Notes: generated by a model from the letters alone, not told the origin. A stretch of 64,000 bases of DNA from Natronorubrum texcoconense (GCF_900100335.1 NZ_FNFE01000002.1:496001-560000), one strand, 5' to 3'; positions 1-9,735 are shown, numbered from the stretch's first letter. Translations and numbers: made by a program.

Positions 1-952
1 CACGGCGAACACGGTCGGCAAGATCGCCGGCGCGGTCGACGACACGCCCGTCACGACGTGTGCAACGACCGCACTCGGCGCCGGAACACCCGTCGTGATC
101 GCGCCCGCGATGCACGAACCGATGTACGACCACCCCGGCGTCCTCGAGGCCATCGACACCGTCGCCGACTGGGGCGTCGACTTCGTCGACCCGCGCATCG
201 AGGAGGGGAAGGCCAAGGTCGCCAGCGAGGCAGCTATGGTCACTGACGTCGCGCGCGCGACGGGCGAGGGCTCGCTCGAGGGCGAACACGTCGTCGTCAC
301 GAGCGGCGCCACGGGTGAGTCGATCGATCCCGTCCGCGTGCTCACGAACCGCTCGTCCGGAAAGATGGGACGAGCCGTCGCGAGAGCCTGTTACGCGCGC
401 GGCGCCGACGTCACCCTCATCCACGGCTTCGTCGGTCCGCAGCCGTTGACACAGGACGCGGATCTGCCAGAGACTGACGACGACGGTGACGTCCCCTACG
501 CCACCGTCGAGCACGTCGAAAGCGCGAGCGAGATGCTCGAGGCCACGCGAGCGGCCTGCGCGGACGCGGACACCCTCGTCTCGGCGGCCGCGATCGGCGA
601 CTACGCCACCGAGACGAGGGCCGAAAAGATTCGATCCGGCCAGGAGTTCTCGCTCTCGCTCGAGCCGACGCCGAAACTCATCGACGAGGTCCGCGACGAG
701 CGGCCGGAGCTGCCGATCGTCGGCTTCAAAACGGAGACGTCGGGCGACGAGACGGCGATGATCGAGCAGGCGCGAGGGACGCTCGAGCGCGCGGGGCTGG
801 CGTTCGTCGTCGCCAACGACGCGAGCGTGATGGGTGCGGACCGAACGAGAGCGCTCTTGGTCCACGACGCGGACGCCGCCCGCTACGAGGGGACGAAGGC
901 GGGGCTGGCCGCAGAGATCGCCGATTCGATCGCGGCGATAACCGGCCCGTAG
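1..952 (+). CDS. coaBC: CoaBC, phosphopantothenoylcysteine decarboxylase / phosphopantothenate-cysteine ligase (5' truncated by window)
   Basis: Coenzyme A biosynthesis: the enzyme joins cysteine to 4'-phosphopantothenate and then decarboxylates the product. The reading frame is open from the left edge (first full codon at base 2), so the start lies outside the window. The visible part begins in the CoaC flavoprotein domain (TANTVGKIA, then APAMHEPMY, the conserved stretches around the FMN and substrate site). It continues into the CoaB ligase domain (SGATGESIDPVRVLTNRSSGKMG, where family members have a T/S-G-G/A-T-x-E-x-ID-x-VR motif) and ends shortly after GFKTET and VANDAS. The stop is TAG at 950-952. 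Family assignment is firm; only the N-terminus is unseen. Confidence 0.93.
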   Translation, partial: TANTVGKIAGAVDDTPVTTCATTALGAGTPVVIAPAMHEPMYDHPGVLEAIDTVADWGVDFVDPRIEEGKAKVASEAAMVTDVARATGEGSLEGEHVVVTSGATGESIDPVRVLTNRSSGKMGRAVARACYARGADVTLIHGFVGPQPLTQDADLPETDDDGDVPYATVEHVESASEMLEATRAACADADTLVSAAAIGDYATETRAEKIRSGQEFSLSLEPTPKLIDEVRDERPELPIVGFKTETSGDETAMIEQARGTLERAGLAFVVANDASVMGADRTRALLVHDADAARYEGTKAGLAAEIADSIAAITGP

Positions 953-1011
953 ACGTACGGTATAGTAGACACGTTGAACGTTCTTTCCTTCGGTCGCCGT
1001 CCGTCAGGAGA

Positions 1012-1019
1012 GTTATATA
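1012..1019 (+). promoter_or_regulatory. TATA-like box before the leader ORF and the small membrane regulator
   Basis: GTTATATA lies about 30-37 bases upstream of the ATG at 1049. That is the spacing of a haloarchaeal core promoter giving a leaderless or nearly leaderless transcript starting in the 1040s. Confidence 0.55.
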
Positions 1020-1048
1020 GGTGGGGTTCCTGCCACGAATTAACAGGT

Positions 1049-1144
1049 ATGCGACCGGTTTCAACGGCGGACTCGGCTTCGGTATCGGGCTCTCTTCCCG
1101 GCCCCGATAGCTTCGATCCGATCCCAACTGGCGCAACGAGGTGA
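1049..1144 (+). CDS. possible 31-residue leader ORF
   Basis: An ATG sits a few bases after the transcription start predicted from the TATA box at 1012-1019, as in leaderless haloarchaeal mRNAs. It opens a 31-codon frame rich in Ser, Pro and Asp (begins MRPVSTADSASVSG, ends PTGATR). Its last codon and TGA stop lie inside GAGGTGATC (1138-1146), which matches the sequence expected to pair with the 3' end of archaeal 16S rRNA. The next gene starts at 1148 or 1151. The arrangement suggests translational coupling. No homology is recognised and the peptide may have no function of its own. Confidence 0.35.
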   Translation: MRPVSTADSASVSGSLPGPDSFDPIPTGATR

Positions 1145-1147
1145 TCC

Positions 1148-1738
1148 GTGGTGGCTCAACAACAACGAACTGACAATATCGACGACAGCGGTCCGCTATC
1201 GAAAGGCGAAATATTCGAAGTGTTACGCAACCAGCGACGGCGCTACGTGCTGCAGTATCTCAAACAGGATACCCGACCCGTCGAACTCGGCGACCTCGCC
1301 CAGCAGGTCGCCGCCTGGGAGTACGAGACGACCCTCGAGGAAGTCACCCCCGAACAGCGAAAGCGCGTCTACACGACGCTCCAGCAGACCCATCTCCCGA
1401 AGATGGATCAGTCGGGGATTCTCCTGTTCGACTCCGACGACGGCGTGATCGAGGTCACTGATCGAACGCGCGACATCAGTATCTACCTCGAGATCGTCCC
1501 CGGCCACGAGTTCGCGTGGCGCGAGCTCTACCTCTCGCTCGGGGCGATCAGCTCCGCGCTGGTCGCCGCGCTGTGGCTCGAGATCTACCCGCTGACGATG
1601 CTCTCGGATCTCACCTGGACCGGAATCGTCGCCGTGACGTTCACCCTGACCGCCGTGGTTCACATCTACTACGAGCGCAACATGCGCCTCGGTCACGGCG
1701 AACAACCGCCGGAACTCAGCTACGGGAGCGACGACTGA
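1148..1738 (+). CDS. DUF7344-like predicted membrane-anchored HTH regulator
   Basis: A 196-residue protein. The N-terminal half looks like the haloarchaeal winged-helix family with the motif [17 protein letters not shown] (about residues 22-38), followed by [14 protein letters not shown] and [22 protein letters not shown]. Residues about 128-175 hold two hydrophobic segments, so the DNA-binding domain is probably tethered to the membrane. Translation probably starts at GTG 1148 (or GTG 1151) behind a strong Shine-Dalgarno at 1138-1146 that overlaps the stop of the short upstream ORF. The regulator's targets cannot be read from the sequence. Confidence 0.75.
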   Translation: MVAQQQRTDNIDDSGPLSKGEIFEVLRNQRRRYVLQYLKQDTRPVELGDLAQQVAAWEYETTLEEVTPEQRKRVYTTLQQTHLPKMDQSGILLFDSDDGVIEVTDRTRDISIYLEIVPGHEFAWRELYLSLGAISSALVAALWLEIYPLTMLSDLTWTGIVAVTFTLTAVVHIYYERNMRLGHGEQPPELSYGSDD

Positions 1739-1913
1739 CTGCCGCGTCGCGGACCGACGCGAAACGCACCGTCTAGTTTCGGCGGTCGATAGCTCTACCG
1801 ACCCTCGAGCGGTGCTCACGCCGAATTCGAGCGATGCGCCCGAACGTGACAGAGAGTCACCCACGCCTCGAGTGGATCGTCAACTTTTACTCCGAGACCA
1901 CCAGACCCACGAC

Positions 1914-2480
1914 ATGGATCAGTTGAAGCAGTCGCTTCTCGACGCGCCGATCATCGAGAAAAACGGCTACCACTACTTCGTCCACCCGATCAGTGACGGC
2001 GTTCCGAAGCTCGACCCGGGACTGCTCCGGGAGATCGTCATCCGCATTATTCGGAAAGCGAAACTCGAGGAGGTCGACCGAATCGTGACCCCGGCTGCGA
2101 TGGGTATCCACATCTCCACCGCCGTCTCGCTGATGACCGACATTCCGCTGACCGTCATCCGGAAGCGACAGTACGGTCTCGACGACGAGGTCGCCATCTC
2201 CCAGCAGACGGGCTACTCGGAGAACGAGATGTACATCAACGACGTTCGCGAGGGCGAGCGCGTGCTGGTGCTCGACGACGTCCTCTCGACGGGCGGGACC
2301 CTCGCTGCGGTGCTCGATGCCCTCAACGAGATCGGTGCGGAGGTCGTCGACACCGTCGCCGTCATCAAGAAAGTCGGTGGCGAGAACAAGGCCAGAGATG
2401 CCGGCTACGACATCAAGACGCTGATCAACGTCGACGTCGTCGACGGTGAGGTCGTCATCGTCGACGAAAGCGGCGATTGA
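1914..2480 (+). CDS. hpt: HGPRTase-like purine phosphoribosyltransferase
   Basis: Salvages a purine base by transfer to PRPP, forming a nucleoside monophosphate in the cytoplasm. The protein has 188 residues. The PRPP-binding loop [13 protein letters not shown] lies at residues 117-129, and the [15 protein letters not shown] stretch near residues 58-72 is typical of archaeal Hpt/Apt enzymes. The ATG at 1914 is preferred over in-frame upstream starts because the family begins MDQL, and an AT-rich TTTTAC box sits about 27 bases upstream, suggesting a leaderless message. The base preference (hypoxanthine/guanine versus adenine) is inferred from the family. Confidence 0.9.
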   Translation: MDQLKQSLLDAPIIEKNGYHYFVHPISDGVPKLDPGLLREIVIRIIRKAKLEEVDRIVTPAAMGIHISTAVSLMTDIPLTVIRKRQYGLDDEVAISQQTGYSENEMYINDVREGERVLVLDDVLSTGGTLAAVLDALNEIGAEVVDTVAVIKKVGGENKARDAGYDIKTLINVDVVDGEVVIVDESGD

Positions 2481-2915
2481 CGGCTCGAGTCGATGCTCAG
2501 TCGACGGGCCGGTACGTCGGTGTCGAACGGCAGTCGGAACAGTGGTGCCAACAGTGCCCGTTCGAATCCCACCTTCCGCGCCCGAGCAGCGATCCACCCT
2601 CAGTTCGCTCGAATCAGTGTCGTTCGCCGGTTTCGACACCCCGGACGAACGTATTTCACGAATAACATTAGCTGCCCGACAGTATATTACTTTATGACGA
2701 GATATTGTATTTAGGGACCGGATGTATTTGACTGTTACAATTCACAAATCTTTGTTTGTTTCTTCCACCAATAGTGCCCTATAGGCGACAAACGTGTCCA
2801 TGGATGAGTTCTTTTTGTACTATGGCTGTCTTAAACTGTACACCATTGCACACGGTATTACTTGCCTTAGAGTAAAACCATACATATTTATGTCTTCGAA
2901 CTACACCAAATATCC
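2481..2915. other. 435-base AT-rich intergenic region before the dpp operon
   Basis: The first 150 bases keep the local GC-rich composition. From about 2640 the sequence becomes markedly AT-rich (runs such as TATTACTTTATG and TTTGTTTGTTTC) and ends in the dppA promoter. No convincing gene, tRNA or insertion-sequence end was seen. The composition change marks either a large regulatory region or an old junction. Confidence 0.6.
2883..2890 (+). promoter_or_regulatory. TATA box of the dpp operon
   Basis: ACATATTT lies 26-33 bases before the ATG at 2916, the normal spacing for a leaderless haloarchaeal transcript. Confidence 0.6.
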
Positions 2916-4844
2916 ATGGTCAGGAATACCAAACAATCACGGTCAGAGATTAAGCGACGGCGAGTTCTCCAAGGGATTGGTGCAGCAGGTGCAATCAGTA
3001 TTGCTGGATGTCTCGGCGACAGCGACGGTGATGCGCCGTTCGACATTCAACTCGAGGTAAACTCCGACAACGACGACCGCGTGCAGATGGTCGAACTGAT
3101 CGCCTCGTCGCTCGAAGAATCCGGCTATTTCAATACCGAAATCGAGGATTACGAGTGGAACGACTACGTGGCTCGGGTCATGGATCCCGCGTACGCAGAG
3201 GACGGCTTCGTGCCGTGTATCGGTCTCTCCGGAACGTTCAACCCGGAGAGTTTCTGTCAGGCCCTCCATCACAGCGAGAACCACGGCCAGTGTTGTAACC
3301 TCAACGGGATCAACGACTCCGAACTCGACGACATGCTGGACGACGCCCGATACGGTGTCGACGTCGTCGAAGACCCCGACCTCCGCCGCGAACGGTACGA
3401 CGAGATCTGGGAGTACCTCGCCGAGGAGCGATACAGCTCCATCACGCACTTCGACCTCGACGCGGCCGTCATGAACACCGATGTTCACGGGTTCAGCATG
3501 TTCCCGTTCAGCGAGAGCATCTTCAGCTACGGGCTGTTCTCCCCACAGGACGAGCAGGTCATGTGGATGGACGAGGACGCCCACCCGGACGACACCGACC
3601 TGTCGGACCTTCAGGAAGGCGGCACGCTCCGCATCGGTGCCGCGGAGAATCCCGACTCGTTCGACCCGCCGTACAGCACGGACACTACCTCGACGATGGC
3701 GCAGGTCTTCGGCTTCGAGCAATTGCTCACGAGCGACCGTGACGGCAACCTCTACCCGTGGCTCGCCGAGAGCTACGAACTCGTCGAGACCCAGGATATC
3801 GACCGGCTCGCCTACGAGGATTACATGGATGAAGTCGATGTCGACGAGGACGGCCTGCCTGACACCGACGAGCAGATAATCATCCAACACCCCGAAGACG
3901 ATCCGGCGGACGGTTCAGTCCGCGTGCTGACACCCGCCGAGGCCGCAGACGCCGTCGACGACGGCGTTTTCGGCATGCAGTTCCGCTACGAAATCCGCGA
4001 GGGCGTCGAGTTCCACAACGGCGAGGAGCTGACGGCCGAACACGTCGTCGCGACCGTCGAGCGCTACGAGAACTCGGACCTCTCCGCACAGACGTTCGAC
4101 TCGCTGCTCCACGCACGGGAGGTCGACGAGTACACCGTCGACCTGTACGCACAGGTCCCCGACGCGGAGGCAGAACGCGAACTGCCGGGTCTGTACATCC
4201 ACTCGCTGGAACAGGCCGATCTCGAGGGTAACGACCTCGATCCACGCGAGGGCAACGATCCGATCGGTACCGGCCCGTACGTCTTCGAGGAGATATCCGA
4301 CGAGCAGTACGTCGAATACTCCCGCAACGAGAACTACTGGGTCACCGAGCTGGGCGTCGAGCAGATCGACTGGTTCGACGGACCGTCCGAGTTCCCGGAC
4401 GGCCCCGTGATCGACGAGATCGAAGTGGAGATCGTTCCGGACAACTCCACCCGGTCCGCCGCTCTCCAGAGCGACGAGATCGACATCACCTACGGGCTGA
4501 CGACCGACGACCTGGACGGCTACGACGAGTCGAACGACTACGTCGTCAGGTCCATCGAGGCGGGTGGCTACGAGTACATCCAGTACCCTGCGAACGTCGA
4601 ACCGTGGGACGACGACCGACTCCGACGCGCTGTCAACCTCCTCGTTCCGCGAGAATCGATCGTCGAGAACGTCCTCAACGGCTGGGCACGGCCAGCGTGG
4701 ACGGACATTCCCGAACTCGCCGAAGAGAACGGAACCGTAGACGCCGCCGCCCTCGAGGACAGAATTCGACCGTACAACGAGTACGACCCCGAACGCGCCG
4801 AAGAGCTGCTCGAGGAAGTTATCGAAGACCACGATCTCGACTAG
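2916..4844 (+). CDS. dppA: circularly permuted SBP_bac_5 (DppA/OppA-type) peptide-binding lipoprotein
   Basis: A 642-residue extracellular binding protein for the adjacent importer. Residues 1-32 form a Tat lipoprotein signal (KRRRVLQGIGAAG, then a lipobox ending in Cys32). Residues about 42-220 (FDIQLEVNSDNDDRVQMVEL to QVMWMDE) look like the C-terminal half of this family, the part that normally ends the protein. Residues about 232-642 then begin like a normal mature N-terminus (EGGTLRIGAAENPDSFDPPYS) and finish at NEYDPERAEELLEEV, a motif normally found just before the C-terminal half. The two halves are therefore in swapped order behind one signal peptide. No stop or frameshift interrupts the gene. 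Family assignment is firm; the permutation is read from motif order alone. Confidence 0.85.
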   Translation: MVRNTKQSRSEIKRRRVLQGIGAAGAISIAGCLGDSDGDAPFDIQLEVNSDNDDRVQMVELIASSLEESGYFNTEIEDYEWNDYVARVMDPAYAEDGFVPCIGLSGTFNPESFCQALHHSENHGQCCNLNGINDSELDDMLDDARYGVDVVEDPDLRRERYDEIWEYLAEERYSSITHFDLDAAVMNTDVHGFSMFPFSESIFSYGLFSPQDEQVMWMDEDAHPDDTDLSDLQEGGTLRIGAAENPDSFDPPYSTDTTSTMAQVFGFEQLLTSDRDGNLYPWLAESYELVETQDIDRLAYEDYMDEVDVDEDGLPDTDEQIIIQHPEDDPADGSVRVLTPAEAADAVDDGVFGMQFRYEIREGVEFHNGEELTAEHVVATVERYENSDLSAQTFDSLLHAREVDEYTVDLYAQVPDAEAERELPGLYIHSLEQADLEGNDLDPREGNDPIGTGPYVFEEISDEQYVEYSRNENYWVTELGVEQIDWFDGPSEFPDGPVIDEIEVEIVPDNSTRSAALQSDEIDITYGLTTDDLDGYDESNDYVVRSIEAGGYEYIQYPANVEPWDDDRLRRAVNLLVPRESIVENVLNGWARPAWTDIPELAEENGTVDAAALEDRIRPYNEYDPERAEELLEEVIEDHDLD

Positions 4845-4936
4845 GTCGAAAGCGATAGCTTTCTGACGTTTGCCTGTTCAAACCGATACACTGAGGAGTC
4901 GTCGATTACCATGATGCTATACAATCTGACATTCGC

Positions 4937-5893
4937 ATGAGCTTACGACGTTTCATACTGAAGCGGATACTATCGATCATCCCGATCCTGTTCGGTGTCT
5001 CGCTGATCACGTTTGCACTGGTTCATCTCACACCTGGTGATCCGATCGACCAGATGGTTGGGGTAAACCCGCACGTGACGGCGAGCGACGAGGCACAGCT
5101 CCGGGATCGCTACGGGCTGAACCGACCACTGTGGGAGCAGTACGGGGTCTGGATGGGCAACGTACTAACGGGGGATTTCGGTCAGGTTTACAGCAACGGC
5201 CGAGACGTCTCGGCCGTCATCATGATGCGCCTCCCCGAAACGATCGCACTCGGCATCTTCGGCTGGGTCTTCGGTCTCGCAATCGCGATTCCGACCGGGA
5301 TTTACGCAGCCGTCAAGAAGGGCCAGCTCGCCGACGACGCGAGTCGATTCATCGCCCTTTCGGGGATCTCGATCCCGAACTTCTGGCTCGGCCTGATGCT
5401 GATTCTGATCGGCGCGGTCACGCTCAGCCTCTGGCCCGTGCTTCCGCCCTCCCGACAGCCGCTGTATCACCCCTACATGTTGTGGTATCTGGTGTTACCA
5501 GGGATCACGATCGGGACGGCAGCGGCGGCCAGCATCATGCGCGTCATGCGCACCTCCATGGCCGAAGAACTGAACAAAGAGTACGTGACTGCCGCTCGAG
5601 CGAAGGGCCTTCCCGAGCAGACGGTGATCCTCAAGCACGTCCTTCGTAACTCCCTCATCTCGGTGGTGACGCTCGCGGCCACCCTGACCGCGAGTATCGT
5701 CGCCGGATCGGTCGTCGTCGAGGTCGTGTTCAACTGGCCGGGACTCGGGAGAGAGCTAATCAACGCGATCAACGGGAGAGAGATCAACCTCATCATGGCG
5801 ATCACGCTCTTTACGGGCGTCTTCATCATTATCGCCAACCTGATCGCCGACATCCTGTACGCGGTACTCGATCCGAGGATCAGATATGACTAA
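4937..5893 (+). CDS. dppB: peptide ABC transporter permease, DppB type
   Basis: One of two transmembrane subunits of the importer. The 318-residue protein begins with a typical DppB N-terminus (first helix ILSIIPILFGVSLITFALVHLTPGDP) and has about six membrane helices. The EAA loop that contacts the ATPase is visible as EYVTAARAKGLPEQTVILKH. It lies 92 bases after dppA and overlaps dppC by 8 bases, so the genes are co-transcribed and translationally coupled. Confidence 0.93.
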   Translation: MSLRRFILKRILSIIPILFGVSLITFALVHLTPGDPIDQMVGVNPHVTASDEAQLRDRYGLNRPLWEQYGVWMGNVLTGDFGQVYSNGRDVSAVIMMRLPETIALGIFGWVFGLAIAIPTGIYAAVKKGQLADDASRFIALSGISIPNFWLGLMLILIGAVTLSLWPVLPPSRQPLYHPYMLWYLVLPGITIGTAAAASIMRVMRTSMAEELNKEYVTAARAKGLPEQTVILKHVLRNSLISVVTLAATLTASIVAGSVVVEVVFNWPGLGRELINAINGREINLIMAITLFTGVFIIIANLIADILYAVLDPRIRYD

Positions 5894-6938
5894 CGAGAGA
5901 ACAACATCTACGGAACGTGGACGAATACGGATCTCCGGATTCGATCCCGAGCGCGTAACCGAACGAGAGCCGCTGTCGGGCTGGACCGAAGAGACCGGTG
6001 GCGAGACGCAGAGCCGATGGAAACGGGCGTTCACCCGATTCAAGCGGAACCGAACGGCACTGATCGGCCTCTCCGTCGTCGGCCTACTGACGCTGCTGAC
6101 AGTGTTCGCTCGTCCGATCGTGATCATGGGCGTCACGGTGCAGCCGTTCGGGCTCGCGCCGCACGATCCCGGAACGATCCTGTACATGCAGGATCCGTCG
6201 ATCAGTACCTGGGATGCGCCGTCGTGGGCCCATCCGATGGGTGTCGACGGCAACGGCCGTGATATGTTCTCCCGCGTGCTCTACGGCGGCCGATACAGCA
6301 TTTCGATCGGCTTCGTCGTGGTCGCACTAACCGCGAGCTTCGGACTCATCTACGGTGCCATCTCGGGCTACTACGGCGGCTGGACCGACGAGATCATGAT
6401 GCGGGTCGTCGACACGATCTACGCGTTCCCCGGCCTCATCCTCGCCCTGATCGTCATCGCGACGCTCGGCCGTGGATACTGGCAGCTCGTGCTCGCGTTC
6501 TCGCTGTTCGGCTGGGTTACCTACGGCCGTCTCATTCGCGGCGAGGTGCTGAAGATCAAAGAAAACGAGTACGTACTGGCGGCGAAAGCTCTCGGAGCGC
6601 GAGATCGTTCGATCATCTTCAGACACATCGCCCCGAACGCGATGCCGCCGCTGATCGTCCTCGCATCGCTCAACATCGGCACCGTCGTCATCGGTGTCGC
6701 CGCGCTCGGGTTCCTCGGACTCGGTATGCCGCCCGGCTCCGCCGAGTGGGGGACGATGCTCGATCAGACTCGCGACACACTCATCCAGCCCCCCGGCGGA
6801 TCGATCCCCTGGTGGGCTACGGTGTACCCCGGTGCAGCGATCTTCCTGTTCGTGATGGCCATGAACATGATCGGTGACGGGATCAACGACGCACTCGACG
6901 CACAGGAAACCGGAGTCGAACAGCAGGGAGGTGGATAA
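5886..6938 (+). CDS. dppC: peptide ABC transporter permease, DppC type
   Basis: Second membrane subunit, 350 residues. It has an N-terminal cytoplasmic segment with WKRAFTRFKRNRTALIGL (the OppC N-terminal signature), about six helices, and the EAA loop ENEYVLAAKALGARDRSIIFRH. The start overlaps dppB by 8 bases, and the TAA stop shares its final A with the dppD start (TAATG). GGAGGTGG at 6927-6934 is the ribosome binding site for dppD. Confidence 0.93.
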   Translation: MTNERTTSTERGRIRISGFDPERVTEREPLSGWTEETGGETQSRWKRAFTRFKRNRTALIGLSVVGLLTLLTVFARPIVIMGVTVQPFGLAPHDPGTILYMQDPSISTWDAPSWAHPMGVDGNGRDMFSRVLYGGRYSISIGFVVVALTASFGLIYGAISGYYGGWTDEIMMRVVDTIYAFPGLILALIVIATLGRGYWQLVLAFSLFGWVTYGRLIRGEVLKIKENEYVLAAKALGARDRSIIFRHIAPNAMPPLIVLASLNIGTVVIGVAALGFLGLGMPPGSAEWGTMLDQTRDTLIQPPGGSIPWWATVYPGAAIFLFVMAMNMIGDGINDALDAQETGVEQQGGG

Positions 6939-8014
6939 TGACGCTACTCGAAGTAAACGATCTCACGGTCAAGTTCTACACACAGGAGGGTGTCGTCACC
7001 GCGGTCGACGACCTCTCTTATAGCATCGAACGCGGCGAGAAGTTCGGCGTCGTCGGCGAGAGCGGGGCTGGAAAGAGCGTCACCGCACTCTCGCTGATGC
7101 GTCTGATCGATAGTCCTGGCCGGATCGAAAGCGGCGAGATCCTGTTCAAGGGCGAAAACCTCCTCGAGATGGACGAATCGGAGATGCAGCGCATCCGGGG
7201 TAACGAGGTCGCGATGGTCTTCCAGGACGCCCAGACCGCACTGAACCCGGTTTATCCCGTCGGCGAACAGATCGCCGAGGCGATCAGACACCACCTCGAC
7301 TACGACGATCAGGAGGCTCGCGAACGGACCATTCAACTGCTGGACAAAGTCGGGATCCCGGAGGCCGAAGCCCGGTACGACGACTATCCCCACGAGTTCT
7401 CCGGCGGCATGCAACAGCGCGCGATCATCGCGATGGCGCTGTCGTGCGATCCCGATCTGTTGCTCTGTGACGAGCCGACGACAGCACTCGACGTGACGAT
7501 CGAAGCCCAGATCCTGGACGAACTCAAGGCACTGGCCGACGACTTCGACACGGCGATCCAACTCATCACTCACGACCTCGGTGTCGTCGCTCAAGTCTGC
7601 GATCGCGTGATGGTCATGTACGCGGGAACGCCGGTCGAAAAAGCACCCGTCGAAGAACTCTACTACGACCCGAAACACCCCTACACCGTCGGACTGATGA
7701 GTTCGATTCCGCGGGTCGGCGACGATCGGGAGCGACTCCAGACGATTCCCGGAACGATGCCCGACCTCGTGGAGCTGCCACCCGGCTGTAGCTTCCACCC
7801 GCGCTGTCCGTACGCTGAAGAGTGTTGCGCCCGAAAGGAGCCGGCGTTACTCGATCCGGAGACCGGAGTCGCCGCGACCAGCGACACGGAACACGCGGCT
7901 GCGTGTCTCGAGTACACCGGCGATCTCACTGGCGGTCTCGACTACGAGGTCACGGTCGACGACGCCGCGACCGAAGACGAACCGCAGTACGCGGGGCGTG
8001 ATCACAATGTCTAG
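6938..8014 (+). CDS. dppD: peptide ABC transporter ATPase, DppD type
   Basis: First ATPase of the importer, 358 residues. Walker A is GESGAGKS, the Q-loop [10 protein letters not shown], the ABC signature EFSGGMQQR and Walker [13 protein letters not shown]. The C-terminal OppD/F extension keeps the uninterrupted cysteine pattern [15 protein letters not shown] with a later Cys (HAAACLEY), probably a metal-binding knuckle. It differs from the neighbouring DppF ATPases, where this extension is split. The gene overlaps dppF. Confidence 0.94.
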   Translation: MTLLEVNDLTVKFYTQEGVVTAVDDLSYSIERGEKFGVVGESGAGKSVTALSLMRLIDSPGRIESGEILFKGENLLEMDESEMQRIRGNEVAMVFQDAQTALNPVYPVGEQIAEAIRHHLDYDDQEARERTIQLLDKVGIPEAEARYDDYPHEFSGGMQQRAIIAMALSCDPDLLLCDEPTTALDVTIEAQILDELKALADDFDTAIQLITHDLGVVAQVCDRVMVMYAGTPVEKAPVEELYYDPKHPYTVGLMSSIPRVGDDRERLQTIPGTMPDLVELPPGCSFHPRCPYAEECCARKEPALLDPETGVAATSDTEHAAACLEYTGDLTGGLDYEVTVDDAATEDEPQYAGRDHNV

Positions 8015-9674
8015 ACGAGACGAGCCGATTCTGCGAACGGAAGGGCTGACGAAGTACTACGACACGAGCAGCGGCTTCATCGACAGTCTGCTCGGTCACG
8101 GCCAGCAGGTGAAGGCGGTCGACGGTATCGACCTCGAACTGCGCGAGGGCGAGACCCTTGGCGTCGTCGGCGAGAGCGGCTGCGGGAAAACTACGCTCGG
8201 CCGAACCCTACTGCAACTGATCGAACCGACCGACGGATCGGTCTACTACCGAGGACGAGCCGACGCGGACGACGACGAAGTCGACCTGACCGAGTGTTCG
8301 AGTTCGGAACTTCGCGACCTTCGCACCGACCTCCAGTACATCTTCCAGGATCCGTTCTCGAGTCTCAACCCGCGACTAACCGTCGGTGACATCATCCGCG
8401 AACCCCTCGACATCCACAACTTACCACAATCGAACGACGATGTCGAAACGCAAGCGGACGTTCGAGCTGTCGACGTCCCGGCTGGTGACGTCTCGGTGAC
8501 GGTCGCAGACGATGTCGACACCGTCGTCGAGCCGACGAACGGCGTCGCAACCGTCACCGTCGAGGTTCGGCGAGGCGGGGATGCCTTCGAAGGGCCCGAA
8601 CCGGGAACCGACACTGCAGGGGACGTCGTCGTCGAAGTCATGGAGGAAGGGCTCGAGGTGTCGGCCGAGCAGACGGAGGAGGGCATCATAGCTGACGTTT
8701 CCGTCGGGCTGTCGACGAGCGAACTCCGTCAGGAGCGCATCTACGAACTCCTCGAAATCGTCGGCCTGAACCCGAGCCACACCCACCGATACCCACACGA
8801 GTTCTCCGGCGGCCAGCGCCAGCGAATCGGTATCGCACGTGCGCTCGCGGTCGATCCGGAAATCATCGTCTGCGACGAACCGGTCAGCGCACTCGACGTG
8901 TCGGTCCAGGCCCAGATTCTCAATCTGCTCGAGGACTTACAAGAGGAGTTCGGCCTGTCGTACATCTTCATCGCTCACGATTTGAGCGTCGTCGAACACA
9001 TCTCCGACCGAATCGCCGTCATGTATCTCGGCGAGTTCGCCGAGGTCGGCACCACCGAAGAGGTGTTCTCGCCGCCCCATCATCCGTACACGGAGGCGCT
9101 GCTCTCGGCGATTCCCGAACCGGATCCGCTCTGGGAGGGCGACCAGATCTTCCTCTCGGGGACGGTTCCCTCGCCGATCGATCCGCCGTCGGGCTGTCGA
9201 TTCCACACGCGGTGTCCCCGCGTCATCCAGCCGACGGAGTACAATCTCGAGCAGTCGGTCTGGCGATCGATCATGGATCTGAAACTGCGGGTCAGAGATG
9301 CCGAGTCGATCAACTCGATCGTCGTCCTCGAGAACGACGGCGGAACCGACGACGACGAACCGGTTGCGGTGACCGACGTGACTCGAGACGAGTTCGGGGC
9401 CCAGCTCAGAGCGGAGTTCGATCTGCCGCGGCCGATCGCGGATCCCGACGCCGAACAAACCATCTCGGCGGTAATCGACGAGCTCGTGGCCGAGAATCTT
9501 GAGGACGCCCGAGGGCGCCTCGAGGATGCGTTCACCTCACCCTGTGAGGTCCACGACCCAGAACAGGTCCCGACCGGGAAGACCCACCGAATCTCGTGTC
9601 TGCTCTACGACGAGCGATACGACAACGAACGGCCGAGATCCGGTGGCCCGAGCGATGCCGTCGCCGACGACTGA
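8007..9674 (+). CDS. dppF: peptide ABC transporter ATPase, DppF type, with two large insertions
   Basis: Second ATPase of the importer, 555 residues against roughly 320-350 for typical OppF. Walker A is GESGCGKTT, the signature EFSGGQRQR and Walker [12 protein letters not shown]. Between the Q-loop ([10 protein letters not shown]) and the signature there is an acidic, Val/Thr-rich insertion of about 95 residues (about 145-240) with alternating hydrophobic residues suggesting beta strands. A second insertion of about 110 residues splits the C-terminal cysteine motif, between GCRFHTRCP and SPCEVHDPE...ISC. The ATG at 8007 is chosen, overlapping dppD by 8 bases; an in-frame GTG at 7998 adds three residues. 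ATP-hydrolysis motifs are intact. Confidence 0.9.
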   Translation: MSRRDEPILRTEGLTKYYDTSSGFIDSLLGHGQQVKAVDGIDLELREGETLGVVGESGCGKTTLGRTLLQLIEPTDGSVYYRGRADADDDEVDLTECSSSELRDLRTDLQYIFQDPFSSLNPRLTVGDIIREPLDIHNLPQSNDDVETQADVRAVDVPAGDVSVTVADDVDTVVEPTNGVATVTVEVRRGGDAFEGPEPGTDTAGDVVVEVMEEGLEVSAEQTEEGIIADVSVGLSTSELRQERIYELLEIVGLNPSHTHRYPHEFSGGQRQRIGIARALAVDPEIIVCDEPVSALDVSVQAQILNLLEDLQEEFGLSYIFIAHDLSVVEHISDRIAVMYLGEFAEVGTTEEVFSPPHHPYTEALLSAIPEPDPLWEGDQIFLSGTVPSPIDPPSGCRFHTRCPRVIQPTEYNLEQSVWRSIMDLKLRVRDAESINSIVVLENDGGTDDDEPVAVTDVTRDEFGAQLRAEFDLPRPIADPDAEQTISAVIDELVAENLEDARGRLEDAFTSPCEVHDPEQVPTGKTHRISCLLYDERYDNERPRSGGPSDAVADD

Positions 9675-9735
9675 TCGGCTCGACGACCGGCCCGCGAACT
9701 GAACGTTTTAGTTCTCCCAACTCCATCACCAGCCA

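Noticed and set aside
2545-2590. tRNA-like stretch GTTCGAATCCCACC
   Set aside because: The flanking bases do not form a T-stem or acceptor stem, and no anticodon arm is present upstream.
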